Of a DNA stretch of 64,000 nt, positions 1-8,167 are shown piece after piece; within the stretch, counting starts at the first letter, position 1, and each line of letters opens with the position of its first letter. The position numbers and the translations under genes were made by a program. The DNA is taken from contig NZ_ATVN01000004.1 of assembly GCF_000420745.1 (NCBI RefSeq), positions 1-64,000 of the forward strand, in the 5' to 3' direction. The stretch is from Pseudorhodobacter ferrugineus DSM 5888. Its GTDB lineage: Bacteria; Pseudomonadota; Alphaproteobacteria; Rhodobacterales; Rhodobacteraceae. The notes below the pieces were generated by a model, which was not told the origin of the DNA, did no database searches, and saw nothing but the letters and a program-made list of their open reading frames with translations.

Positions 1-273
1 GGATACCTGCCGTTCAGTGCCTCTGGCGGTGCATTGCTCTTCCACCTTCTGAGCAAGCTGTATGAACGCACCAGCGTCATCATCACCACCAACCTGAGCT
101 TCAGCGAATGGGCCAGCGTGTTCGGCGATGCCAAGATGACCACCGCACTGCTCGATCGTCTTACCCATCGCTGCCACATCCTCGAGACTGGCAATGACAG
201 CTACCGCTTCAAGGCCAGCTCCGAAACAGCGAAGAAAAAGCGAAAGGAGGCAACAGCATTGACGCCATCATGA
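1..273 (+). CDS. istB: IS21-family helper ATPase IstB, C-terminal part (5' end outside window)
   Basis: The frame is open from the first base and ends in TGA at 271-273, giving 90 residues of an IstB-type AAA+ ATPase, the transposition helper that acts with the IstA transposase. The residues [15 protein letters not shown], then EWASVFGD and ALLDRLTHR, are the conserved tail of IstB (sensor region and the arginine-containing LDRL segment). The Walker A and B part lies before the window. Immediately downstream are terminal repeats of the element, so this is the right end of an insertion sequence. Whether the complete element is functional cannot be told from here. Confidence 0.9.
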   Translation, partial: GYLPFSASGGALLFHLLSKLYERTSVIITTNLSFSEWASVFGDAKMTTALLDRLTHRCHILETGNDSYRFKASSETAKKKRKEATALTPS

Positions 274-290
274 CATAGAGAACATAACTA

Positions 291-346
291 ATGGGTGGGT
301 CAAATCGCGGTGACAATGCCGGGTCAGTTCTCAGTGACAATCAACA
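291..346. mobile_element. Right end of the IS21-family element with two tandem terminal repeats
   Basis: Two similar units lie in tandem behind istB: GGGTCAAATCGCGGTGACAA at 297-316 and GGGTCAGTTCTCAGTGACAA at 321-340. Repeated 20-24 bp units near the ends are typical of IS21-type elements, where they serve as transposase binding sites. The outer boundary is set only approximately, near 340-346, because the left end and the target duplication are outside the window. Confidence 0.7.
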
Positions 347-438
347 CTATTGGGTTACACAACAAAAGTCCCGTGTGTTCGCATTAAAATTTGGTTAATA
401 AAAAACACAATATCATTCAATATCAATAGCTTATAAAA

Positions 439-456
439 ATGTCCGCGCGCGGTCAT
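439..456. promoter_or_regulatory. GC-core palindrome ATGTCCGCGCGCGGTCAT (copy 1)
   Basis: An 18-bp near-perfect palindrome lies directly beyond the stop codon of the proline iminopeptidase gene and is bordered on the left by very AT-rich sequence. A second copy with two changed bases sits at 2230-2247, directly beyond ubiG. The sharing of an unusual alternating CG core in an AT-rich setting suggests a protein binding site or a dispersed repeat; which one cannot be decided from two copies. Confidence 0.45.
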
Positions 457-458
457 TT

Positions 459-1427
459 CTATGGTCGCAACCTGTCCATCACTTCAACCAAAGCCGCCGA
501 AATCCCTGGCTCAGACAAGGCATGCCCCGCCATCGGAACCATATTCAGCCTCGCTTTTTTCCAACCTTGGGCCAGTTCAAAGGCCGCCACAGGGGGGCAA
601 ACCATATCAAACCGCCCCTGAACAATATCGGCCCCGATCCCCTCAATCCGGTGGCGGTTTTTCAAGATCCAGCGGTCCTCCTCTAAAAACCCCAGATTGA
701 CAAAATAATGGTTTTCCAGCCGCGAAAACGCGCGGGCATAATCGGATGGCCCCTCCCCCCCGATAAGGCTGGAATCGATGGTCGCAAGGGCGTTTTCCCA
801 GTTGGCCCAAAGCCGCGCGAACCGCATTTCCTCGGCCAGATTCCCCGAAAATAACCGGCGGTGATAGGCCCCAATAATATCCCCCCGCTCGGCCTCTGGC
901 AGGGCCGAAACGACCCGATCCCAAAGATCAGGAAAGAACCGCCCCGCCCCACCCCCGTAAAACCAATCCAGCTCGGCTCGGGTCATCGTAAAAACGCCCC
1001 TCAAGACCAAATGGGCCGTGTTTTCGGGGTGGGTAATCGCGTAAATCAGGGCCAAGGTCGCCCCCCAGCTGCCGCCAAAAAGGATGACCTTACCCAGTTT
1101 CAAATCGGCTCGGATCGCCTCCATATCGGCGACCAAATGCCAGGTCGTGTTTTCTTCAACGCTGGCATGGGGCTTTGATCGCCCGCAGCCTCTTTGGTCG
1201 AACAAAATGATCCGATAAACCGCGGGGTCAAAATAACGCCGCATCGCGGGGCTGCACCCACCCCCCGGCCCGCCGTGAACCACCAAAACAGGCACCCCAT
1301 CGGGGCGGCCGCATTGCTCGACATAAATCTGATGCCCGCCGCCCACATCCATCATTTTCTGATGATATGGGTCCACCGGGGGGTATAAATACTGAGCTGC
1401 GCTCTTTTGGCCTGATCTATGGTCCAT
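459..1427 (-). CDS. pip: Proline iminopeptidase (alpha/beta hydrolase, peptidase S33)
   Basis: A 322-residue cytoplasmic peptidase that should remove N-terminal proline from peptides. The oxyanion-hole motif HGGPGGG is at residues 51-57, the nucleophile elbow GGSWG places the catalytic serine at 120, and the likely Asp and His partners are D274 in GRFDMVCP and H302 in GHALSEP. Length matches the family (about 315-320). It is divergent from ubiG with 61 bp between the start codons, so the two share a promoter region. The region 347-458 between the insertion element and the 3' end of this gene is AT-rich and holds no gene. Confidence 0.93.
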   Translation of the reverse strand: MDHRSGQKSAAQYLYPPVDPYHQKMMDVGGGHQIYVEQCGRPDGVPVLVVHGGPGGGCSPAMRRYFDPAVYRIILFDQRGCGRSKPHASVEENTTWHLVADMEAIRADLKLGKVILFGGSWGATLALIYAITHPENTAHLVLRGVFTMTRAELDWFYGGGAGRFFPDLWDRVVSALPEAERGDIIGAYHRRLFSGNLAEEMRFARLWANWENALATIDSSLIGGEGPSDYARAFSRLENHYFVNLGFLEEDRWILKNRHRIEGIGADIVQGRFDMVCPPVAAFELAQGWKKARLNMVPMAGHALSEPGISAALVEVMDRLRP

Positions 1428-1488
1428 GATTGCCCTATATAGTCACCCAAGCCTGCCCGTCCCGGCAAGAAACTGCAAGGAGTGAGAG

Positions 1489-2229
1489 ATGACTTTGAAC
1501 ACGATTGACCCCGCTGAGGTTGCAAAATTCGAGGCGATGGCGGCGGAATGGTGGGACCCTGCGGGAAAATTCAAGCCGCTTCATATGCTCAACCCCACCC
1601 GTCTGGATTATATCACGACTCAAATTGCCGCCGAATTTGACCGCGATTTAACCGCGCCCTTGCCGTTCAAAGGGCTACGGCTGCTGGATATTGGCTGCGG
1701 GGGGGGGTTGCTTTCGGAGCCGATGACGCGGCTTGGGGCAGACGTTTTGGGGGCGGATGCGGCGGCTCGGAATATTCCGGTGGCAAAACTTCATGCCGAA
1801 CAGATGGGGCTGGAGATTGATTACAGGCATTGCGCGGCCGAAGATCTGGCGCGGGATGGCGAGGTTTTTGATGTGGTTTTGAATATGGAAGTGGTCGAAC
1901 ATGTGGCCGATCCGCAGGAATTTTTGACCGCCTGTCAGGGGCTTTTGAAACCGGGGGGATTGATGATTTGTTCGACGTTGAATCGCAATCCGAAAAGCTT
2001 TTTGATGGGGATTATCGGGGCGGAATGGGTGATGCGGTGGCTTCCGAAAGGGACACATGATTGGGCAAAATTTATCACCCCCGATGAACTGTTTTCGATG
2101 ATTGAAAAGGCGGGTCTGAAACCGGTTGATAAAAAGGGCATGGTTTTCAATCCAATCAGCTGGAATTGGTTCTTGTCTGATCGCGATTTATCGGTGAATT
2201 ATGTGACTGCAAGCGTGAAGACGGCCTGA
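1489..2229 (+). CDS. ubiG: Ubiquinone biosynthesis O-methyltransferase
   Basis: A 246-residue SAM-dependent methyltransferase that carries out both O-methylations in ubiquinone biosynthesis. The SAM-binding motif LDIGCGGG occupies residues 66-73, and the N-terminal block [19 protein letters not shown] (14-32) is the UbiG signature. A strong ribosome binding site (AAGGAG) precedes the ATG. Length is typical of UbiG. The gene stands alone with its own promoter region shared with the divergent pip gene; the following folate gene begins 102 bp downstream. Confidence 0.95.
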   Translation: MTLNTIDPAEVAKFEAMAAEWWDPAGKFKPLHMLNPTRLDYITTQIAAEFDRDLTAPLPFKGLRLLDIGCGGGLLSEPMTRLGADVLGADAAARNIPVAKLHAEQMGLEIDYRHCAAEDLARDGEVFDVVLNMEVVEHVADPQEFLTACQGLLKPGGLMICSTLNRNPKSFLMGIIGAEWVMRWLPKGTHDWAKFITPDELFSMIEKAGLKPVDKKGMVFNPISWNWFLSDRDLSVNYVTASVKTA

Positions 2230-2247
2230 ATGTTCGCGCGCGGACAT
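2230..2247. promoter_or_regulatory. GC-core palindrome ATGTTCGCGCGCGGACAT (copy 2)
   Basis: Second copy of the palindrome seen at 439-456; it starts one base after the ubiG stop codon and is followed by AT-rich sequence leading to the 5-formyl-THF cyclo-ligase gene. It lies about 85-100 bp upstream of that gene's start, a position compatible with either an upstream control site or the end of the ubiG transcript. Confidence 0.45.
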
Positions 2248-2331
2248 ATTTGTAACTATTTGATACAAAACGATTTTATGCTTTTTGTTTACCAAATATT
2301 AATGCGTACACACAGCAGAAGGGGGCGCGGA

Positions 2332-2979
2332 ATGACTGGCATCGACACCGCGGGCGATCCGCCGTGTATGGGGCATCTGATCGTGGCGGGGCATGCGATT
2401 GACCCGCAAACCTGGGCCGATGTGAAGGTGTTTCGCAAGGCCCAACGCGCGCGGCTTTATGGGCTGCGGGCGGCCCTGACCACGGCCCAGCGTGCCGAGG
2501 CGATAGAGACCATCAGCGCGCAATTGACGGCCTGTTTGGGCGATATTTCGGGCAAAACCATTGGGGGCTATTGGCCAATCAAGGGCGAGGTCAATCTGCG
2601 GCGGTGGATGGAGGAGTGTGTGGCGCGGGGGGCCACTGTCGGCCTGCCTGTGGTCACAGAAAAACAACATCCCGTCAGCTTTTACCGCTGGACGCCAAGC
2701 CATAAAATGACGCGCGGGTTTTGGGATATTCCGGTGCCCGCCGTGCCCGAGGTGCTGACGCCCGATATCGTGATTGTACCGCTGGTCGGCGGCGACACAC
2801 GCGGGTTCCGGCTGGGCAATGGCGGCGGGTATTATGACCGGACGCTGGCGCTGCTGCCGAATGCGCGGCGGATCGGGGTGGGGCACAGCTTTGCCGCCAT
2901 TGAAACGATCTTTCCGATGCCGTGGGACATTGCAATGCATGGGATCGTGCTGGGTGACGGAACGCAGCTTGAGTTCTGA
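2332..2979 (+). CDS. 5-formyltetrahydrofolate cyclo-ligase
   Basis: A 215-residue enzyme that converts 5-formyl-THF to 5,10-methenyl-THF using ATP. The glycine-rich block RLGNGGGYYDRTL near the C-terminus is the family ATP/Mg site, and the KxxxR segment FRKAQRARLYGLR begins the catalytic domain. The frame is open from the ubiG stop, but I place the start at 2332 because AGAAGGGGG lies just before this ATG while the upstream leader is AT-rich and has no family similarity. This leaves an N-terminal stretch of about 30 residues before the conserved domain, longer than in many homologues. Confidence 0.88.
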   Translation: MTGIDTAGDPPCMGHLIVAGHAIDPQTWADVKVFRKAQRARLYGLRAALTTAQRAEAIETISAQLTACLGDISGKTIGGYWPIKGEVNLRRWMEECVARGATVGLPVVTEKQHPVSFYRWTPSHKMTRGFWDIPVPAVPEVLTPDIVIVPLVGGDTRGFRLGNGGGYYDRTLALLPNARRIGVGHSFAAIETIFPMPWDIAMHGIVLGDGTQLEF

Positions 2980-2996
2980 AGATGTGGTTGGGCCAG

Positions 2997-3021
2997 AGTC
3001 GGGGTAAAACCCGACCTACGC
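2997..3021. repeat. Hairpin repeat of the GTCGGGGT family (copy 1)
   Basis: AGTCGGGGTAAAACCCGACC with a trailing TACGC lies 17 bp after the 5-formyl-THF cyclo-ligase stop codon. The arms GTCGGG and CCCGAC can pair. Related copies occur at 3574-3600 and 15211-15235, each downstream of a gene, so it may help end transcripts or protect 3' ends, although no T-run follows. Confidence 0.55.
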
Positions 3022-3075
3022 AGTGCTGTGCCTGCTTCATGCAGGGATTTTGTGAAACGCGAAGTTGCGCACACT

Positions 3076-3525
3076 TTAATTCAGCTTGCGGGGCGGCAGG
3101 AAAGGCAAGGGCATGACGGGCACACCGTCTTCGACCAGCTTTTTCGCTTCGTCCAGCCGCGCCTCGCCGTGGATGGCGCGGGGTGGGGCTGTGCCTTCGT
3201 GCATTTTGCGGGCCTCGGCCACAAAGGATTTGCCGACATAATCGGAATTCGCCTCGACCTCGGCGCGCAGTTTGGCCAGCGCTTGTTCTTGGGGGTTTGC
3301 GGGGGTCGTTAGGGGGCTTTCGAGCGTGGGCAATTCTGGCACCGATGCGCCGGATTTGCGGGCCGGGGCCACGGCAGGGGCCATCAGGGTTTTGACGATT
3401 TGGGCGCTGCCACAAGATGGGCAGGTCACATGGCCTGCGGCCGCCAAGGCATCAAAGGCGGCAGCCGATTGGAACCAGCTGTCAAAGCTGTGATCGATGG
3501 CGCATTTGAGGGAATAGCGGATCAT
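3076..3525 (-). CDS. DUF1178 family protein
   Basis: A 149-residue protein beginning MIRYSLKC with Cys8 and a C35-x2-C38 pair (TCPSCGS), the zinc-ribbon-like N-terminal arrangement shared by DUF1178 proteins; the remainder is hydrophilic with a conserved block near YVGKSFVAEARKMHEG. Function is unknown for the family. It lies downstream of the Nudix gene on the same strand, but a 123-bp gap containing a hairpin repeat separates them, so co-transcription is uncertain. Confidence 0.85.
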   Translation of the reverse strand: MIRYSLKCAIDHSFDSWFQSAAAFDALAAAGHVTCPSCGSAQIVKTLMAPAVAPARKSGASVPELPTLESPLTTPANPQEQALAKLRAEVEANSDYVGKSFVAEARKMHEGTAPPRAIHGEARLDEAKKLVEDGVPVMPLPFLPPRKLN

Positions 3526-3573
3526 GTTGGGCCTTGGAAACGTTTGGGGTCGGCATTTGGGGTCGGGGCGGCA

Positions 3574-3600
3574 GAGACGGGGTGAACCCCGACCTACAGC
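3574..3600. repeat. Hairpin repeat of the GTCGGGGT family (copy 2)
   Basis: GACGGGGTGAACCCCGACC with a trailing TACAGC; the GGGGT/ACCCC arms pair around a short loop. It lies between the Nudix stop and the DUF1178 start, thus 3' of the Nudix gene in transcription order, matching the placement of the other copies. Confidence 0.55.
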
Positions 3601-3648
3601 GGTGTTGTTTTACCTATAGCGTTTGTGGCGCGACGCAAGGCCGTGATG

Positions 3649-4137
3649 CTAGCGTTTCTTGCGCTTTGCGATTGGCGGGTCGTAAGGGGGCAGCGTGGGG
3701 TTAAAGGCCGAAAGCATGGCCTTAAGCTCTGCCTCGGCCACTTTGCGGGCGGCATCCACGGGCGCGAACCACTTGCGCCGCCGCTGGCGCTGTTCGGGAA
3801 ATTCGGGTGCAAACTTTGCCACCTGAAGGGGAAACACCTCAACAATACAGGGTTGTAGGATTTCTTTTTTGGTGTCCCGTTTCAGAACCTTGGTATAGGT
3901 GAAATGGCCCAGTTTTTCATCGGCAATCTGGCCTTTTACCCCCGCTTCTTCCCACGCCTCAATTTCGGCGGCTTGGGGGCCGGTGCGGCCCTTCATCGGC
4001 CAGCCTTTGGGAATGACCCAGCGGCCAGTTTCACGGCTGGAAATCAACAACACCTCAGCCCCTGCCTTGCCTGCGCGCCAACACAGCGCGCCGAATTGCG
4101 CGGCGGATTCAGTTTGCGGTTGGGCCGTGTTGGACAT
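3649..4137 (-). CDS. Nudix hydrolase
   Basis: A 162-residue protein with a Nudix box, GWPMKGRTGPQAAEIEAWEE followed by AGV. Two canonical positions differ: the first glutamate is Arg and the Arg of the REUxEExGU core is Ile, while the metal-binding EE pair is kept. Nudix proteins of this short type hydrolyse diphosphoinositol- or dinucleoside-type polyphosphates; the substrate here is not predictable. The C-terminus ends in a basic run (KRKKR). Confidence 0.85.
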   Translation of the reverse strand: MSNTAQPQTESAAQFGALCWRAGKAGAEVLLISSRETGRWVIPKGWPMKGRTGPQAAEIEAWEEAGVKGQIADEKLGHFTYTKVLKRDTKKEILQPCIVEVFPLQVAKFAPEFPEQRQRRRKWFAPVDAARKVAEAELKAMLSAFNPTLPPYDPPIAKRKKR

Positions 4138-4237
4138 GATTTTTTTCGCTGCCTGTTATGCCGAGCCTGCCGGAATGGCGGCCAGTTTGTGGCTTATAGG
4201 TTAAGATATAGCGAAAAAGGGGCCGTTTTTCAAGGGG

Positions 4238-4813
4238 TCAGCTGCCGGTGCGGCCTGCGCCCGATGTGCCAAAGCCACCACGCGACATGGCCGTGGCGCG
4301 CGACATCGGCGGTTTGCCTGCTGTTGTGGCGGGGCGGGCGAATTGCGAGCTGCCCAATTTGGCCGAGCCGGAATTGTTGGAAAACGTGCTGGTGCCAGCC
4401 GCGTTGCTGAACGACCCTTTTCCGTTTTTGTAAAGCGGTTGGCTGGCAGCGGCTCCGCCCCGCCCACCCAGCATATTGCCGATCAGGTAGCCTGCAATAA
4501 GCGGCATAAAGATGCTGCCGGACCCACCTTGGGTGGCGGTCGCCTCGGACCCGCAATTGCCTTGGCCGTGCTGTTCTTCGCAGACCGCGATGCTTTCATA
4601 GCGGGGGGCGGATTCAACGTGGAGGGCGTTGGCTTCGGCAAAGGCGGCGTCGCAATCTTGGGCGGTGAAAGTGCCGCCGTTTTGGGCCTGCGCCGTGCAG
4701 CTTTGCAGATCGGGAAAGGCGGATGCGTCGATCTGTTCTTCCTGGCAGCCGGCAAGGGTAAAGGCGGCGGCCCCGAGGATCGTGATAGCGACGGTTTTGG
4801 AGCGTTTGATCAT
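4238..4813 (-). CDS. YgiB-like DUF1190 lipoprotein
   Basis: A 191-residue protein with a lipoprotein signal (lipobox LAGC, Cys23), then a cysteine-containing segment (QSCTAQAQ, AQDCDAAF, VCEEQHGQGNCG), a glycine-rich membrane-like stretch (IFMPLIAGYLIGNMLGG) and a low-complexity Ser/Gly/Ala tail. This is the layout of DUF1190/YgiB proteins. It is the second gene of a pair with the YgiC-like gene 42 bp upstream, the same pairing as in enterobacteria. Its role is unknown; envelope location is implied by the signal. Confidence 0.82.
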   Translation of the reverse strand: MIKRSKTVAITILGAAAFTLAGCQEEQIDASAFPDLQSCTAQAQNGGTFTAQDCDAAFAEANALHVESAPRYESIAVCEEQHGQGNCGSEATATQGGSGSIFMPLIAGYLIGNMLGGRGGAAASQPLYKNGKGSFSNAAGTSTFSNNSGSAKLGSSQFARPATTAGKPPMSRATAMSRGGFGTSGAGRTGS

Positions 4814-4855
4814 GGGGCGGGCCTTTTTGTCTGATTTCGGGCTGTTTAGCGCGAT

Positions 4856-6082
4856 TTATGGCGTAATGAAATGCGGTTTAAAGCGCGACAGGTCTTGGGT
4901 GATGCGGGAACAGTCCTCGCGCACGCCCATTCCGGCGCAGGTTTGGCCCACGATCCACGCGCCGATGACGGGGCGAAAACCGTCGAATTGCGGGAGAGGG
5001 GCGTAGGATTGGACGATGCGGGGATGTTCGGAATAGGTGGTGTTGGTCGAGGATTCGATGATTTTGCCGTGTTTGTAGATGGAGACCGACGCCCCTTCAC
5101 GCGACAGGATGGGTTTGCGGACATGGGCAGCGGACAGCTGCACCGAGGCGCGGGCAAAGGCGTTTGCGACATGCGGGGCGGCGGGGCCGTGGCCGTTGAT
5201 GGCGTCTGCGATGTCGGATTCAAAGAATGCGGGGAGGAGGTTGGGGTGGCCTTCGAACATCTGCCACAGCACGGGCAGCAGGCCTTTGTTCGACAAGACC
5301 GCCTTCCACGCCGGTTCAAGGAACAGACAGCCCGAGGGGGCGATGTGAGCGGCGAAATCGTCGCGCAGCAGATCCTCCCACGGGTAGAGTTTGAACAGGG
5401 TGCCGATGACGCGGTCCTGGTCATCAAGGAACTGGCCTTCGTCGCTGACGGCAAGTTTTTCCAGATCGCAGTAATGCGCGCCAAGGCCCGCTTCGCGGGC
5501 GGCCCAAGCCATTGCCTCGACCGTGGCGTAATCTTCGGGGGTGTCGGCGGTGGCGGTGAAATGGATGTCGGTTTCGGGGGCGAAAAGGGCGGCAAAGCGG
5601 GCGACGAGTGCTTCGTGCAGGCCGTTGAACTGATCGCTGTCAGGGGCGAGGATGCCTGCGGATAGCTGATCCTCGAGCCACTGCCATTGAAAGGATGCGG
5701 ATTCGTAGAGGGATGTGGGCGTATCGGCGTTGTACTCCAGCAGCTTGGCGGGGCCAGTCCCATCATAGGCCAAATCAAAACGGCCATAAATCTCGGGTTC
5801 ACCCCTGCGCCAGCTTTGCGCCACAAGGTCGCGGTGGGTTTGGGGAATGGCCAAACGGTCCATCAATTCCTCGGACGCGACAATATGGGCTACCGCCTCG
5901 CGGCACATGGAATGAAGTTCGGTTGAGGGATCTTCGATATCGTCCTCGACTTGCCGCAGCGAAAAGGCATAGGCCGAGGTTTCATCCCAATAGGGTTCGC
6001 CGTGCATATCGGCAAAGGTAAACCCCACCTCTTGCGCGTGGTCGCGCCAGTGGGGCCGTTCGGGCAGGGATATCTTTTTCAT
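4856..6082 (-). CDS. YgiC-like glutathionylspermidine synthase family ATP-grasp protein
   Basis: A 408-residue protein of the glutathionylspermidine synthase C-terminal (ATP-grasp) family. Recognisable blocks are YGRFDLAYDG, LLEYNADTPTSLYES, LLRDDFAAHIAPSG and the C-terminal GAWIVGQTCAGMGVRED. It lacks the amidase half found in bifunctional Gsp proteins, as YgiC does. I use the ATG at 6082, preceded by AAAAAGGTG, rather than the in-frame upstream start at 6130. It should ligate an amine to a peptide or small acid using ATP, but the substrate is unknown. Co-transcribed with the YgiB-like lipoprotein gene. Confidence 0.85.
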   Translation of the reverse strand: MKKISLPERPHWRDHAQEVGFTFADMHGEPYWDETSAYAFSLRQVEDDIEDPSTELHSMCREAVAHIVASEELMDRLAIPQTHRDLVAQSWRRGEPEIYGRFDLAYDGTGPAKLLEYNADTPTSLYESASFQWQWLEDQLSAGILAPDSDQFNGLHEALVARFAALFAPETDIHFTATADTPEDYATVEAMAWAAREAGLGAHYCDLEKLAVSDEGQFLDDQDRVIGTLFKLYPWEDLLRDDFAAHIAPSGCLFLEPAWKAVLSNKGLLPVLWQMFEGHPNLLPAFFESDIADAINGHGPAAPHVANAFARASVQLSAAHVRKPILSREGASVSIYKHGKIIESSTNTTYSEHPRIVQSYAPLPQFDGFRPVIGAWIVGQTCAGMGVREDCSRITQDLSRFKPHFITP

Positions 6083-6210
6083 ACGGCACCTTTTTGGGAC
6101 ATGACCTGTATTTAGGGCGTGGGGCGGCAAGGCACCAGTGCGGGACGGGTTCTTTTATCACGCAGATGGATTTGTTAGGAACAGGGGCGGCGGAAAATGG
6201 GAGGGGTGGA

Positions 6211-6753
6211 ATGCGGGTCTTTGTAGCGCTGGATATACCAAGCGATGTGGAAAGCCAGCTGGTCGTGCAGCAATTCCTGATGCCCATCCCGCGCAAGGTG
6301 GACCGCGCGCAGTTTCACCTAACCTTGGGCTTTTTGGACGAGATGGATGACACCGCGCTGGAGGCGTTGCACGAGGGGCTGATGGCGTTGCGCATGGCCC
6401 CGTTTGACGTGGCGCTGGCGGGGTTCGGGATTTTCGGCAAGGCCAAACCACATTCGGTTTGGGCCGCCGTGGTGCCATCCGAACCCTTGGCGCGCTTGCA
6501 GGCCAAAGTTGAACGGGTGGCGCGCGAAGCGGGCGCGGACGTGCCGGCCCGCCGCTTTGTGCCGCATATCACGCTGGGCCGTTTTCCCGCCATGCGCCCC
6601 GAGGATGCCGCGCGGCTGGAACTGGCTGTGATAAACGGTGCGGGGTTTCGCGCGGGGCCGTGGGAGGTGACGGAAATGGTGCTGTACCAATCGACGCTAA
6701 CGCCGGACGGGCCGCGCTATGACGCGTTGATGCAGTATGACTTGGTCAGTTAA
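6211..6753 (+). CDS. thpR: RNA 2',3'-cyclic phosphodiesterase (LigT/2H family)
   Basis: A 180-residue two-histidine phosphoesterase. The paired catalytic motifs are HLTL at residues 36-39 and HITL at 119-122, spaced as in ThpR. I chose the ATG at 6211, where the family-typical MRVFVALDIP begins and GGGAGGGG precedes it; the frame is open further upstream but without similarity. The gene ends by overlapping the converging end of the tetronate operon by 4 bp. Confidence 0.9.
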   Translation: MRVFVALDIPSDVESQLVVQQFLMPIPRKVDRAQFHLTLGFLDEMDDTALEALHEGLMALRMAPFDVALAGFGIFGKAKPHSVWAAVVPSEPLARLQAKVERVAREAGADVPARRFVPHITLGRFPAMRPEDAARLELAVINGAGFRAGPWEVTEMVLYQSTLTPDGPRYDALMQYDLVS

Positions 6754-7520
6754 AGGGTTTTGAGCCAGCCCAAGGTCGCATCGGTATCGCCGCGCGGTTT
6801 GTATTCGGCACCAAGGGGGGCAGTGTAGCCAAGGTTTTGGATATGCGCGAAGATATGGGGGTAATTTACCTCGCCATGATCGGGGGCGCCACGGTCGGGG
6901 ACCGATGCGAATTGGATATGCCCGATGATCGGCAACAGGTTGGACAGGCGGTGCGTCAGGTCGCCTTGCGTCAGTTGGACATGGTAACAATCGAACATCA
7001 GTTTCAGGTTGGGTGCGCCGAGTTCCGCGATGATTGCCTGTGCCTGATCCGTGCTGGACAGAAAATAACCGGGGGCATCATAAGGGTTCAGCGGTTCGAT
7101 CAGGATGGTTATGCCGTGCGGGGCGGCCTGTGTGCAGGCATAGCGCAGGTTTTCGGCAAAGGTTTGCGCGGCGTGATCGCCTGCCGCAAAGCCTGCCATG
7201 ACGTGAATATTGGGCGTGCGGGTGGCGCGGGCATAGGTGATGGCTTGGTCAATCGCGGCGCGGGCATCATCGGTGCGGTTCGGCAGTGCAGACAGGCCGT
7301 TTTCCCCCTTGGTCGTGTCGCCGCGTGTGGTGTTCAGGCCCAACATGTGCAGGCCCGTTTCCGCTAAGGCGGATGCGACATCGGCGGCGGGGGTGGCATA
7401 GGGCCAATGGCATTCGACCGCGTCAAAGCCTGCCTTGTGCGCGGCGCGAATGGCATCGGGTAGGGATTTTTCGGTCCATAGGAACCCGAGGTTGGCCGAG
7501 AATTTTGTCTTTTGCATCAC
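6750..7520 (-). CDS. otnI: 2-oxo-tetronate isomerase (hydroxypyruvate isomerase-like TIM barrel)
   Basis: A 256-residue xylose-isomerase-like TIM barrel of the Hyi/OtnI family. Family blocks are FSANLGFLWTE at the N-terminus, AVECHWPY, EPLNPYDAPGYFL and MFDCYHVQLTQGD. In characterised tetronate pathways this protein interconverts 2-oxo- and 3-oxo-tetronate; alone it might be called hydroxypyruvate isomerase, but its position as last gene of a ltnD-otnK-otnC operon makes OtnI the better call. Overlaps otnC by 4 bp. Confidence 0.88.
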   Translation of the reverse strand: MMQKTKFSANLGFLWTEKSLPDAIRAAHKAGFDAVECHWPYATPAADVASALAETGLHMLGLNTTRGDTTKGENGLSALPNRTDDARAAIDQAITYARATRTPNIHVMAGFAAGDHAAQTFAENLRYACTQAAPHGITILIEPLNPYDAPGYFLSSTDQAQAIIAELGAPNLKLMFDCYHVQLTQGDLTHRLSNLLPIIGHIQFASVPDRGAPDHGEVNYPHIFAHIQNLGYTAPLGAEYKPRGDTDATLGWLKTL

Positions 7521-8167
7521 GCGTCCCAGTCCACGTTAAATTTGGTGACAAGGTTTTGGACCTGATCGGGCGTCAGCATCTTGGCATCATAGCCGCGCAT
7601 CAACATGGCAAGGCGGGCGGTGTCCTCCAGTTCTTCGATCGCGTTGCAGGCGGCCTCGATATCCTTGCCAGCGACCACGGGGCCGTGGTTGGCCAGCATG
7701 ACGGCGCTGCGTTTGCCCGCAAGGCCGCGCACGGCATCGCCCATCGCGGGGTCGCCGGGCATGTAAAAGGGGAGGAGTTTGACGCGGCCCAGTTTCATGA
7801 TCGCATAAGGGGTCATGGGCGGCAGAAAATTGTCGGGGTCCACATCGGGCATCATTGACCATGCAACGGAATGGCAGGAATGCAGGTGGACGACCGCGCC
7901 TGTCGTACTGCGCGTGCCATAAAACGCGGAATGCAGGGGCATTTCCTTGGTCGGTTGGTCGCCCGAGATATGGCGGCCCGTGGCATCGAAGCGGCTGAGG
8001 CGGGCGGGGTCCAAGCGGCCAAAGCTGATGCCTGTGGGGCTGACCAAAAGGCCACCATCAGGGGTGCGGGCCGAGATATTGCCCGTGGACCCACCTGTAA
8101 GGCCACGGTCGAACATGGATTTTGCCAGCGTGCAGATAAGGTCGCGGAGTTTGGACTCTTCTGTCAT
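7517..8167 (-). CDS. otnC: 3-oxo-tetronate 4-phosphate decarboxylase (class II aldolase family)
   Basis: A 216-residue class II aldolase/adducin-fold protein. It shows the phosphate-binding block GGSTGNISAR (residues about 20-30), a catalytic acid in TKEMPLHSAFY, and the metal-binding histidines in VVHLHSCHSVAW. In the D-erythronate/L-threonate pathway OtnC decarboxylates 3-oxo-tetronate 4-phosphate to dihydroxyacetone phosphate. Its start overlaps the otnK stop (ATGA) and its stop overlaps the otnI start, indicating translational coupling. Confidence 0.9.
   Translation of the reverse strand: MTEESKLRDLICTLAKSMFDRGLTGGSTGNISARTPDGGLLVSPTGISFGRLDPARLSRFDATGRHISGDQPTKEMPLHSAFYGTRSTTGAVVHLHSCHSVAWSMMPDVDPDNFLPPMTPYAIMKLGRVKLLPFYMPGDPAMGDAVRGLAGKRSAVMLANHGPVVAGKDIEAACNAIEELEDTARLAMLMRGYDAKMLTPDQVQNLVTKFNVDWDA

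Noticed and set aside
6228-6240. GGATATACCA, similar to the GntR palindrome
   Set aside because: It is inside the thpR coding region, encodes the conserved start ALDIP, and is not symmetric.
6750-7520. Simple hydroxypyruvate isomerase of glyoxylate metabolism
   Set aside because: No glyoxylate carboligase is adjacent, while the complete set of tetronate partners is; OtnI fits better.
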